Part shown: piece by piece, positions 33,766 through 44,828 of the stretch | How the letters are laid out: the number at the start of each line of letters is the position of its first letter | Numbering within the stretch: position 1 is the stretch's first letter | NCBI GenBank assembly: GCA_030562195.1 | Contig: JAUJPP010000012.1 | Coordinates: forward strand, 24,557,476 to 24,621,475 | Length of the DNA stretch: 64,000 nucleotides | Direction: 5' to 3' | Source of the DNA: Nipponacmea schrenckii | Taxonomy: Eukaryota > Mollusca > Gastropoda > Lottiidae | Translations under genes and position numbers: made by a program | The notes under the pieces: generated by a model | Seen by the model: the letters and a program-made list of their open reading frames with translations, nothing else | What the model was told of the DNA's origin: nothing | The model's database searches: none

Positions 33766-36700
33766 ATGGAAGCCAATAACGAGCTATTGACTAAAGCTTG
33801 GGATGTAATAAGCTCGCAACTAACACCTTCTAACACTGACGTCAGTTTTAAGCAACGTTTCTACTCTGTTACTACCCCTAATTTAAAATCTTTCTCATAT
33901 TTTGTCGGCGCTGTCATTACATTGGCATGGCGCGCCCGAATTCGCAAGTGTCTGTCAAAAATGGTGTCTGTAATTTGTTAATTCACCAACCACAGAATAT
34001 TTGACTAAATACCAAATTAGGTTCACATCTTGAATACATTTTTATGCCCCTATTTGACAACATAATTGGTTAAAAAAATAACACTCTTCTATGAAAATGA
34101 TACCTACTTATTCCTTTAACAATTCGTTTGTATAATTTTCATGTAATAATAGATAGGCCTACTTATTCCTCTTAAAAAAAATTTAAAAACAGAAAGAGCA
34201 GAACTTCAAAGAATTCCAAGAAGCATGCCAAGTTCTTGAAGAATGTGATTTGGGTAATATTATAGAAGAATGGTTCCAAGAAATCCTGCAAGAAGATCTG
34301 AGAGAGCGTGTGGCGCCAGCATATTGGAAACATTTTAGCGAACTAACAAAACAATCAGAAAACATTGTGTGTATTACGAAATTCGTGGAATCTGTGAATT
34401 ATCTGTACGAAGTTTCACGAGAATACAATAAATGTATAAATTTATTGGAATCGGCCAAAAAATCGTCATGGAAACTCCAAAGTTTGATTGTGACTTACTA
34501 TAAGGCTATAATATTTTATACCTCACCACCCATATTCCTAGATTCGGTAGAGAAATATTACTCTCAAGCTTTCAGAGTATTCCATCATATTAATACAGAC
34601 AATCCTGCTGAAGGTATGGTAAATCATGTTATTTTTGGGGGGCGGGGGAGTGGATAGGTGGGTGTCAGGTGACAGAGACAATTTTTCCCTTTTTTTTTGG
34701 TTTTTTAAGTTCAGTGTCTTCCTAAAGTACTATTTAGTAATTGGATGATATATATCTGGATGCAATCAAATGGATAACACCTCTTGTATATAATTTGTTT
34801 AATTATTTTCCTTGTTAATTAATCTATAACAATTATTTACAAGAAGATAAATCAAGGGTCCGTGTTCTACAGGCTGTGCACAAGATCCTTTGACAGTTGG
34901 TAATTGAGAAAAGAGTTAGATAATGTTGCTGTCCTGGCAATATCTCCCTCATTACACACTGCTTGACATTCCCTGTCTTCATTAGCCAAGGTGTACAAGT
35001 GTGGGATGTAAAACTCCATTCATTTCATTTACAAGAAGATGGTATATGATATTTTGCTATGTGTTATACATTGTTGTTATTTTACTACAGGAGAAGAAAA
35101 GTCTCCACTATGTGAAGGTTGTACAGTAGATATCGACGATTGTACTTGTCAAGATATTATTGAATCTTTTCATTCCGTTAACAGACAACTGTAAGTTTTA
35201 TTTAAAGATGGGTTCCCTTACTTTCATCTATTCAGAAATAAATTGTATTATTACACGGCTAATACTTGTATCAATCGAAAGTAGAGATATTCTAATGATC
35301 AGATACCTGCTTGTCTCACAATTATGAAGGAAATTTTCCTTCTTGTTCTCCCGGGTTAAGAAACATTGTTAGGTCTCAAATATTGTTCAATCTGAGTATC
35401 TATCTTTGATTACCCAGTGCATGGTCACAGGAACAAACATGGAGTCTAAAATTACGTTTTTAACATCATTGTTGTCCATTGCCTACGTCATAACAAACTA
35501 CAGTTATTGAAAAATAAACGCCAGTTTGTTTAACTAGTTCATTAAAGGGAGTGATAGTAGACATGTAAATATTGGAAAATAAACGCCAGTTTGTTTAACT
35601 AGTTCATTTGAAGGGAGTGATAGTAGAAATGTAAATATTGGAAAATAAACGCCAGTTTGTTTAACTAGTTCATTTGAAGGGAGTGATAGTAGAAATGTAA
35701 ATATTGGAAAATAAACGCCAGTTTGTTTAACTAGTTCATTGAAGGGAGTGATAGTAGAAATGTAAATATTGGAAAATAAACGCCAGTTTGTTTAACTAGT
35801 TCATTTGAAGGGAGTGATAGTAGAAATGTAAATACCGTATATTTCCGTGTATAATGCGCAGGTTTTTGCCATAAAATGGGCCCAACAAAAAGGGGGTGCG
35901 CACTATATATGGGTAAATAAATTTGGAGTATTTTTTCCCAACGAGAATGCCGCAAGTCGATGTTAAGGATCCGCCATTTTGTCTTCCCTCATCGACATTC
36001 TCGGTAAAATTGATTTGTGTAAAAGTTTGAATTATGATTGTAATAACGGCACAATATGATTATTATCTTATAAATTAAATAAGTATTGTTAAATATTTGA
36101 ACAAAACTAAAATGATTCAAGTTAATAACTTTGTTTTTAACATGGGAAAATTTACGTGAAGACGAGAGGTACCAAAAATAATGTTCACGGGCCAAGCATT
36201 TTGGATGGCTTTTATAGTAGGAACAATTGATTGTCATGCTTGATGACTGCCTCAAAACGTAATCGAGTCTTGCCTGAATATAAATACGGTTACCAAAATA
36301 ACTGGGTTTTAATATAATCCATTGTTTTCCTAATTATTCATCAGATATGATACACATGGTTCACACCGTCATTTTTTTCATTTCCGTTGAGAGGCAATAC
36401 TAGTCGATAAATCTAAGGGGGGTAAAAGCAGACGATAAAAATAAACTATTGAGCAAATCGTGTCACTCCAGCAATAATTAAAGACTTAATTAAGAAAGAC
36501 AATGATATTTATTTACGTTAAACAAACGAAACAATCACAAGTAAGTATTCACACAAAAGGAACTGACGCAATATCATGATGATTATTCGCATTATGATTA
36601 CAAGTATAATGGGGCCTATTAGTCTTACACCAAATCAGTTACCGTTAGCCCTTCGAATTCCTGTCAATGGTATCTTCTTCAATACGTCTAAGTTTACCGG

Positions 36701-39700
36701 GTAATTGCACTTTTTTCTTCAAGATGAATATCATCCTCGGTACCGTCCATAGCATTAAAAAAACGAATCAGGTGAGTACCGTAATTGAATAGCGCGGTAT
36801 CTCAGTTAAGTCGTGTACAATTTATCGATTGGTATAATAATCAAATATTCACACAAAAGGAACTGACGCAATATCATGATTATTATTCGCATTATGATTA
36901 CAAGTATAATGGGGCCTATTAGTCTTAAACCAAGCCAGTTACCGTTAGCCCTTTGAATTTCTGTCATAATCTTCTTCAATACGTCAAAGTTTACCGGGTA
37001 ATTGCACATTTTTATTCCAATAGAATATCATCCTCGGTACCGTAATTTAATAGCATGATACATGATTTCTAAATAACACTCAATAATACCATTACGAGAG
37101 ATTAGAAGCAATAAGTACGGGATTAAAATGGATTTTATTATAAAAATAAATAGTAGAAACGTAAGTTGCAGTGGAACATTGTTTATTATAAAAAAAACTA
37201 TGATGGTGACTTACGTATTGACAACTATTTCCCGATATTGGTATCTGTGAAATACCAACTTAAAATCGTATTCTCGACTCGACTCCGCGGTACCGTAATC
37301 GAATAGTGCGGTATCGCGATAAAGTCGTTTACAAATTACAAATAGTAGAAACGTAAGTTGCAGTGGAACATTGTTTATTATAAAAAAAAATCTATGAATG
37401 GTGACTTACGTATTGACAACTATTTCCCGATATTGGTGTATATGAAATGCCAACTTAAAGTCGTATTTTTGCCGTGAAAAGGGGTGCGCACTATACATGG
37501 GTAAATGAATTTTCCACGATTTCGCGGAGGCAAGGAAGGGGTGCGCATTATACATGCCTGCGCACTATATTCGGAATTATACGGTATTGGAAAATAATAG
37601 CCAGTTTGTTTAACTAGTTCATTTGAAGGGAGTGATATAGGGCTGGCAAAATTTATCGAAATTCCGATTAATCGTCGATTACTTACCTGCCGATTACGAT
37701 TATCGATCTAAAATTCCATAATCGATTATCATGATTCAATAAATTATATCCAATCAATTTTTTCAAACAACTGTTTACAAGATGGAATGAACAATACTAT
37801 CACAAAACCTACCAAATAATACCGCTATCGACTTTTGATACGACACAATAACAACTATAGGCCTATAAATAACAACAGTGTAGAGCTCCATCTGCTGGGA
37901 GGATATGCTACTTTCATTTTCAAATGTACTGTGTTTACGATACTCGAATGTGGTTATCTCCCTTACTTAAAAATAGACATGAAAATTCTACCGATTATTA
38001 ATCGATTATCGGTCGGTGCACGTCACCGATTATTTGCCGATAATCGATATTAAAATCATAATCGATTCCCAGCCCTAGAGTGATAGTAGAAATGTAAATA
38101 TTGGAAAATAAACGCCAGTTTGTTTAACTAGTTCATTGAAGGGAGTGATAGTAGAAATGTAAATATTGGAAAATAAACGCCAGTTTGTTTAACTAGTTCA
38201 TTTGAAGGGAGTGATAGTAGACATGTAAATATTGGAAAATAAACGCCAGTTTGTTTAACTAGTTCATTAAAGGGAGTGATAGTAGAAATGTAAATATTGG
38301 AAAATAAACGCCAGTTTGTTTAACTAGTTCATTAAAGGGAGTGATAGTAGAAATGTAAATATTGGAAAATAAACGCCAGTTTGTTTAACTAGTTCATTAA
38401 AGGGAGTGATAGTAGAAATGTAAATATTGTCTTGTAGAGATGAAATGGAGATATTAGAGAGACTATCTGGAGCAGCTGTAACATCTATAGTACATAATCA
38501 GATACAGAAATATATCAATACAACTTGTAAAGGCAACTTTGAAACATCTTATATAGATCATTTAGAAAAGGTATTTGTTACTGTGTTTTGTTATCAGTTA
38601 TTTACTTCTATTACTAGATTCGTTTAGGAAATGAAAATATAAATGACAGCACTGTAGAAACTTGACTGTTAAAGATTTATTTCATTTCTTTCCAGTGGCT
38701 GGATACAAAAGTCTTAGGCTGGTTAAACTCAATATATGCAGGAGAGAAAAATCAGTGTAGCATCTCGGCATTCAGGGGCAGATTACTCCATTTCTTATTC
38801 GAGACCTACGCTCACGCTAGAATAGAACAGCTATTTGCCATCGTCATTGACTACCCTGAGTCGGAGCCGGCCATCTTGGATCTCAAAACATGTCTGGAGA
38901 AAACAAATCTACGTGCGTTGTTGATGACGTCTTTACGGAAAGAATTAGAGGATAGACTTTTACATCCAGGTAATAATTCTAAGAGACCGGTTCGCTATTA
39001 GTTTGACCAATAATACCTCTAACTCAGAAAGGATTTTACAGCTAAGCTTATCAGTAATAGTGTTCACAGTTTAGTATATCATTAAAGAGACAGGTCCCAT
39101 TAGTTAGACCAATCATACCTCTGTCTCAGAAACAGGATTTTTTAGCTAAGTTAATCAGTAATAGTGTTCACTGTTCGCTGTTGAAATTTGAGCCTTCAAA
39201 TCAATATGTGTCCAAAATGATCTATATTTGAAAGTTAGATTCATCATTTCTTGTGACTCTGTGATATATAGAAAAATGTATTGGAGATATTTTAAGTGAA
39301 TTTCTAAAAATTTAAGACTATTTACATATATACGGGACCTAAATCAACTCCCATTTAACGAACCCATGGTCATTAACAAAATGTCTTGAGAGATGACTGA
39401 CTAAGATATATAAAATCTATTTATAGGTGTAAATACAACAGATATATTACTGGCCTATATCTCAGCTATCCGATCATTACGAGTTCTAGACCCAGCTGGT
39501 GTTATACTAGAAATAGTTAGTCAACCTGTCAGAAAATACCTTAGGTTTGTATTTTATCATGTCTTTTTAATATTTGCCGTTCTCAGAGGCTCTGTGGAGT
39601 GGTAGCTCAGTTAGTTAGACGCTTGATCACTAACCTGAGAGTCCAGGGTTCAATCCTGGCGTAGGTTAAGGGTTGTTGGAAAGAGGCAATAATCTAAGGC

Positions 39701-42700
39701 ACAGTGTAGTACAGGCTGTACACATTAAAGATCCCTCGACAGTTGGAAATTGCAAAAAGAGTAGGCAAAATTTCCCTCATCGCACACTGTATGGCGTCCG
39801 TCTTCATTAAACCATTAGATGTATGAGAGTAGGATGTAAAAGTCCATTCATTTCATTTAATTTTCAAAGGCTTAATTTCACCAGTAATTTTAGTACTAAT
39901 ACTGATTATCTCCCCTATCAGATCTCGTGAAGATACAGTAAGATGTATAGTTCTATGTTTAACAGAAGAGTAGGATGTAAAACTCCATTCATTGTATTAA
40001 TATTGATTATCTCCCCTATCAGATCTCGTGAAGATACAGTAAGATGTATAGTTCTATGTTTAACAGAAGAGTAGGATGTAAAACTCCATTCATTGTATTA
40101 ATATTGATTATCTCCCCTATCAGATCTCGTGAAGATACAGTAAGATGTATAGTTCTATGTTTAACAGAAGAGTAGGATGTAAAACTCCATTCATTGTATT
40201 AATATTGATTATCTCCCCTATCAGATCTCGTGAAGATACAGTAAGATGTATAGTTCTATGTTTAACAGAAGAGTAGGATGTAAAACTCCATTCATTGTAT
40301 TAATACTGATTATCTCCCCTATCAGATCTCGTGAAGATACAGTAAGATGTATAGTTCTATGTTTAACAGAAGAGGGAAGTAATGAATTATTAGATGAATT
40401 AATTAAAGGACAGCCCCTGATTCTGGAAGATGATACCTGTAGTGACCATGAGGATGGAGACTGGGAAACATGGATGCCAGATCCAGTAGATGCTGACCCT
40501 TGTCAGTATTCAATTTTTATTTTCTTTAAAGTTTTTTTTGGGACAGACAATGAAAGAGCGTCTAATGGGACTAAGACCCCTGTACTATTGACTATGCTTG
40601 TAAAAGATCTTGACAGTTGGAATTGCAAAAAGAGTAGGCTAATGCTGCCGTCCTTGCAAAATTTCCCTCATTGCACACTGCATGGCGTTGTCAGTCTTGA
40701 TAAACCTATACATAAGGTGCAGAAGAGTAGGATGTAAAACTCAATTCATTGCATTTTTGGATCATTAAAAGTACTTTTATCCTAAACTTTATGATGATTG
40801 AAATTATATTATTTTGGGCGTTAAATTATCTAAAAATGTTTTTATTTTAAGGGACAGAACTCACATTTGTAAAGATCTATTAATCAATTATAATTTTCAG
40901 CTTCTACGTCTAAAAGTAGACGTGGATCGGATATCATCAGTATGTTGGTCAATATCTACGGGAGTAAAGAATTATTCGTGAACGAATATCGTACATTACT
41001 AACAGATCGTATTCTCAGTCAGTTTAATTGTGATATGGAACGAGAGTTACGGTACTTGGAAATGTTGAAGTTACGATTTGGGGAGTCTCAGCTCCACTAT
41101 TGTGAAGTTATGTTAAAAGATATCGCCGATTCTAAACGAATCAACAGTAGAATAATACAGGAAATGGACCACGCAGGACAGAAAATGGTGAGTTTGTTTG
41201 TTGTAATTTTGGTTGTGGTTTTCTTCCTTGTCAATGATGTAGGTCGAAGGACTGACATGGAAAAGATGTCTTGTCAGTCCGATGGGACAATAAACTGAGC
41301 CCCCGTGTGCTACAGGCTGTTCATGTTAAATTTATCTTGACAGGTGGAAATTAAGAGTAAGTAGGCTAATGCTGCTTTTCTCGTAAAATTTCACTATCCA
41401 TATAACTGTTTTCAATAGCTCTTTTGGTGGAGAAGAGTAGGATGTAAAACTCAATTTCTTTTCATTTCATTTCCATATTACCATTTGTATAAGATCCTTT
41501 GGTGCTGAAGAGTAGGATGTAAAACTCCATTCATTTCATTTATCCATATAATGGAAAGCATGAAAAGATGTACAATTTTTTTTGGTATTTGTTTTTAGGA
41601 TATTGATATCAACGCTTTGATTCTATCAGCCCAGTTCTGGCCGTCATTCCGTGAAGAAAAGATAACTCTACCAACAGAGATGCAGAAATCTCTAGAAGAG
41701 TACACTAAGAAATTTGAGGCTCTGAAAGGCAACAGAACTCTGAATTGGAAACCACATTTAGGTTTGTATGGACTGATCATATGCATACACATGTTATCTA
41801 CCGATGTTATCTGGTTTCTACCACTTTTGCATACTGTTACCAGGACAGTAGGGGGGGGAGTAATGGGTTTGTTGTATCAAGTATTCATATGGAGGGGCAG
41901 TGTGGTATGGTCTCAGATGAATTCATGAAATTGATCGGCTGTGAGAATTTTTTTAGGGGGAGATATTATTTTTAACAGAGAGGGAGCTACAGGCTTGCTA
42001 AATAGTTAAAATGATAGTTTCAGCTGAAACAATGTGGACGTATGCTTCAGTAATGAATGAAACATTGACGTGACATGCTTCCAGACAACTGATATTACAG
42101 ACAAGAAAACAAGCTCAATGTAAAGGTGTTTATATCAAGTTTTATAATTACAGGAATGATGAAGATAGAGGTGGAACATAAAGGCACCCTGTTAAATTTC
42201 TCAGTTTCTCCAGTACATGCTGCTATTATTATGAAGTTTCAAACACAATGTAAGTATTCTTTTATTTCTGAGTGCATTTTACAGCTGGTTTTAAGCAGGG
42301 TTGTTGATTTATCTGTATTTACCAGTCATGTCTGATTGTAGCTCCACAATGACTGACTACAATTTTGATATTCAGGACATTTTCTATTCAAATCTGCTAT
42401 ATTTTGTGCATTTTGCCATGCATTCTTGATAAAAGTAAGTAAAAGATCATTTTGTAGGTGTTAAAATGTCTGGTGGGAATTTTTTTAATCAACAGTCCTG
42501 GTTTTAAGGGATACATGATGAGGAAGATTGCAATGAATGAAAGTTTGCCAGGGACAGGCTGTGCCTATTCAAGACCTCTACAGTAAGGAAGTAAAAATTC
42601 CAGAAGGTTCAACTGCATGGCATTGCCCTGTCTTCATAAGCTCAACTATGAACAAAAAGTAGGATGCAGAACTCTCTGATAGCCAAAAATACTTGTCCTG

Positions 42701-43299
42701 ATGAGGATCGTATATCAAAAACATGTCACATGTATAATGAGCCAAATTTTTTGCAGCCCGTTGGGATGTTGAGGAACTAAGTGGTGTTTTACAGATGTCA
42801 GTGTCAGCGTTAAGACGTAAAATCACCTACTGGCAATCACAGGGCTTGTTGAAGGAGGAGGTACCAGATACATTCGTTCTAGTGGATGAGGTCAAGGGTC
42901 AAGGTCATGAGGTTGTCATGGCAGAGGATGAATCTGAGTCAGCCATGACGTCTGCTCATCAGCAAAGAGAAGAAGAATTACAGGTTTGCTTTTTGTTTGA
43001 TCTGAAAATTTTCAAATGCTTGTATTTTCTTTCTGTAGAATTAGAATGGTGTAAATTGATGCTATCAGTGTCCATATTGTCTTTTTTTGCAGGTGTTTTG
43101 GACGTATATTGTTGCCATGTTAACCAACTTAGAGAGTTTACCTCTAGACAGAATTCATACTATGTTACGAATGTTCGCTGTTCAGGGTCCTTCCTCGTCA
43201 GGGGAGATAAGCCAGCAAGAGTTAAAGGGATTTTTAGATCGTCAAATTAAGGAACAGAAATTGGTGTATGTTAGTGGTGTGTATCGACTACCTAAATAA
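33766..43299 (+). CDS. ANAPC2: Anaphase-promoting complex subunit 2 (cullin subunit)
   Basis: The cullin-like scaffold of the APC/C ubiquitin ligase, which binds the RING subunit APC11 and drives mitotic exit. Twelve exons: 33766-33840, 34193-34613, 35091-35190, 38438-38570, 38696-38969, 39427-39544, 40326-40501, 40901-41187, 41599-41761, 42154-42249, 42757-42983 and 43093-43299. All phases agree, giving 758 residues. Recognisable blocks include GNIIEEWFQEIL near the N-terminus, VNTTDILLAYISAIRSLRVL, REDTVRCIVLCLT, the acidic linker ending PDPVDADP, the cullin core SDIISMLVNIYGSKELFVNE and LKLRFGESQLHYCEVMLKD, and the winged-helix end FWTYIVAMLTNLESLPLDR to VYRLPK. Exon 1 is short and ends at GTCAGT. 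Exon 7 is preceded by about four tandem partial copies of itself. AATAAA overlaps the stop codon (43295-43300). Confidence 0.96.
34861..35033 (+). mobile_element. SINE body and tail copy in ANAPC2 intron 2
   Basis: GTGTTCTACAGGCTGTGCAC, AGATCCTTTGACAGTTGG, TTACACACTGCTTGACATTC and TGGGATGTAAAACTCCATTC occur in the order seen in the full copy at 39597. The head is missing. Confidence 0.85.
35510..35834 (+). repeat. 66-bp minisatellite, left part
   Basis: About five units with TTGGAAAATAAACGCCAGTT, TGTTTAACTAGTTCATT and GAAGGGAGTGATAGTAGA. The array continues at 37587-37637 and 38086-38425; two mobile elements have split it. Confidence 0.95.
35835..37584. mobile_element. 1.75-kb nonautonomous DNA transposon with TIRs and TA duplication
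   Basis: The left end CCGTATATTTCCGTGTATAA (35835) and the right end, read on minus, CCGTATAATTCCGAATATAG, are imperfect inverted repeats of about 28 bp, both continuing to a TGCGCAGG word. TA flanks each side (35833-35834 and 37585-37586), and outside it the minisatellite unit resumes correctly (TAAATA / TTGGAAAATAA). The interior has two direct duplications (about 36545-36720 with 36847-37020; 37148-37260 with 37339-37450). No transposase ORF was seen. TA target use suits Tc1/mariner-like or related superfamilies; the family is not resolved. Confidence 0.82.
37638..38077. mobile_element. 440-bp hAT-like MITE with 8-bp target duplication
   Basis: Starts TAGGGCTGG and ends CCAGCCCTA. Both sides are flanked by the same 8 bp, GAGTGATA (37630-37637 and 38078-38085), itself part of the host minisatellite unit. 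An 8-bp duplication and terminal repeats of this form are typical of hAT elements. The interior is rich in ATCGATTA-type palindromes near both ends, and there is no long ORF, so it is nonautonomous. It inserted into one unit of the 66-bp array in ANAPC2 intron 3. Confidence 0.9.
38086..38430 (+). repeat. 66-bp minisatellite, right part, next to ANAPC2 exon 4
   Basis: About 5.3 units of the array at 35.5 kb. The last unit (AGAAATGTAAATATTG) runs straight into the acceptor TCTTGTAG of ANAPC2 exon 4, so the branch-point region is repeat-derived. Confidence 0.95.
39597..39861 (+). mobile_element. Full-length tRNA-derived SINE
   Basis: The head at about 39603-39668 has an A-box-like GTGGTAGCTCAGTTAGTTAG and B-box GGGTTCAATCCTGGC at tRNA spacing. 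The body follows (TAGTACAGGCTGTACACATT, GATCCCTCGACAGTTGG, AGAGTAGGC, CACACTGTATGGCGTC), then the tail GTAGGATGTAAAAGTCCATT ending in CATTTCATTT. This is the reference copy for about a dozen fragments in the window. It lies in ANAPC2 intron 6. Confidence 0.85.
39920..40325 (+). repeat. About 100-bp tandem array of ANAPC2 exon-7 start fused to SINE tail, 4 copies plus the real exon
   Basis: Each unit has the acceptor tract ATCTCCCCTATCAG, the first about 49 nt of exon 7 (ATCTCGTGAAGATACAGTAA to ACAGAAGA), then GTAGGATGTAAAACTCCATT, the SINE tail, and a TTGTATTAATATTGATT block. The last exon copy, at 40326, continues as the true exon. A crossover at the shared CAGAAGAG word (exon CAGAAGAGG, SINE GCAGAAGAGTAGG) would explain the fusion. 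Confidence 0.9.
40540..40760 (+). mobile_element. SINE copy in ANAPC2 intron 7
   Basis: AAAGATCTTGACAGTTGG, AAAAGAGTAGGCTAATGC, TGCACACTGCATGGCGTTG and TGCAGAAGAGTAGGATGT in SINE order; the head is missing. Confidence 0.8.
41236..41540 (+). mobile_element. SINE copy with duplicated tails, ANAPC2 intron 8
   Basis: CCCGTGTGCTACAGGCTGTT and GAGTAGGATGTAAAACTC are present; the tail word occurs again near 41505-41535, an early step towards tail tandem repeats. Confidence 0.75.
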
Positions 43300-44828
43300 A
43301 TCGTTGTTTTCTTTATTCTGTGTTTTTATTTACCCACATGGAAATGTGGCCGTTGTCTCTGTCAGTCCTTCTATTGGTTTTTCTCGTCCACAATTCATGT
43401 TGGTAGATAAAAACTATAATTATCCATATATATACTATTGTCCTGTAGTAACATCAGCGAAAAGCCTTTTTCGGGAACACTTCAGTACCTTATGATCACA
43501 TTCATTCTTCCTTCTATTACTTATCAAGAATTAAGATGAAAATTATCATATTTTTTAAACTTTTGATAATGTTTTTTTGAACAACAAATCTTTAATCTTG
43601 AGAAAGTGGGCGTATGTCACTAACCCCTACCAATTGTCTGTCCACCTGTGTATCATTAATTGTCTTTTGAAAATGATAATGATAGGGGAAACACAAGATC
43701 TTTGGTTATGTTCAAATTTGGGTATGATTCAACTCAAATGTTACAGTTCTAGTTATACTGAAAATATTTCAAACAAAATGGCCTATGTTAAATACTTGTT
43801 CAATTTGGTGAATCTTGCATGGCAACCACTTGTCGTTCATGTCATAGACTTGAACGTCATGACCTGACTGGTAAATCCCCCAGTAAATATTATCAAATTA
43901 TCTGTGAAGATAAACTGGTTATCATACAGGAAGGTCTTTATCTGTCATAAAAAACTTCCTTGTTGGCTGGCTGAGGTAATATCTTCACCAGGTGATAACC
44001 ACTAGTAGATTAAAATATCATGTCATTTTCTTGGCCCTTGTCAGGGATGTTAGTTTTAGGAGCTAGGACAGGGGACACAATCCAATGAAACCCAGAGTTT
44101 TATTTGCCATGCCCCCATTCCTTGACTTGTTTCTCCTAGACTTGTTTCTCCTTGACTTGCCGTCTTCATTAGCCCATAAGGTGCAGAAGAGTAGGACATA
44201 AAACTCCATTCCATTCATTTTTCATTTTTCCTTGACTTGTTTCTCCTTGACTTGTTTCTCCTTGACTTCTTGATCTCCATTGGAACCCAGAAATTTTGAC
44301 ATCATGTGCTCATTTGTTGACCTGGGTTTGATGGAAGCATAGGTCCAGAGAATACATTTCAAAAAGTCTCCCCTTGATGAAAGTCTGGGGGGCTGACGTG
44401 GAAAAATCTTCTAGTTATTTAGACATGATAATCTGGTTTGACAAGTGTATGATAAATAATCTGTTGCTTCAATCTCAAAAATTCTTTCCCTAATTGTACA
44501 CCGAAGGATGTTGCTTGTCTTTGCCCTACCAGGTGTAGAATATTAGATATTAAACTCAAATTTATCATTTTCTCATTTTTATATCGTCAAGTCGAACTTG
44601 GTCAAATTAGAGACTATCTATATTTTGGTAACTAACACATTGAGTATTTTGCTTACGTAAATAAATTTGATAAAATATTTGAATAAAAATAAGAACACTT
44701 TAAATTTGTTTATCAAATGCATGTTTGTTAAAAGATAATATCTAAGATAAAGCGATGATATAAATAATGAATGCAATCGTTGATTTGAGATCACAGCGAT
44801 CGAAAACTAGGACCTGCATCATCTCGTC
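43300..44828. other. Intergenic, ANAPC2 to VWA protein gene
   Basis: Positions 44116-44275 hold degenerate TTGACTTGTTTCTCC repeats split by a SINE tail (44153-44227). No gene was recognised in the rest. Confidence 0.5.

Noticed and set aside
39603..39668. Functional tRNA gene
   Set aside because: A and B boxes are present, but stems do not close properly and it continues into a repeated SINE body.
40246..40737. 163-codon ORF as a separate gene
   Set aside because: It joins a SINE/pseudo-exon unit to ANAPC2 exon 7 and reads through the exon donor into a SINE.
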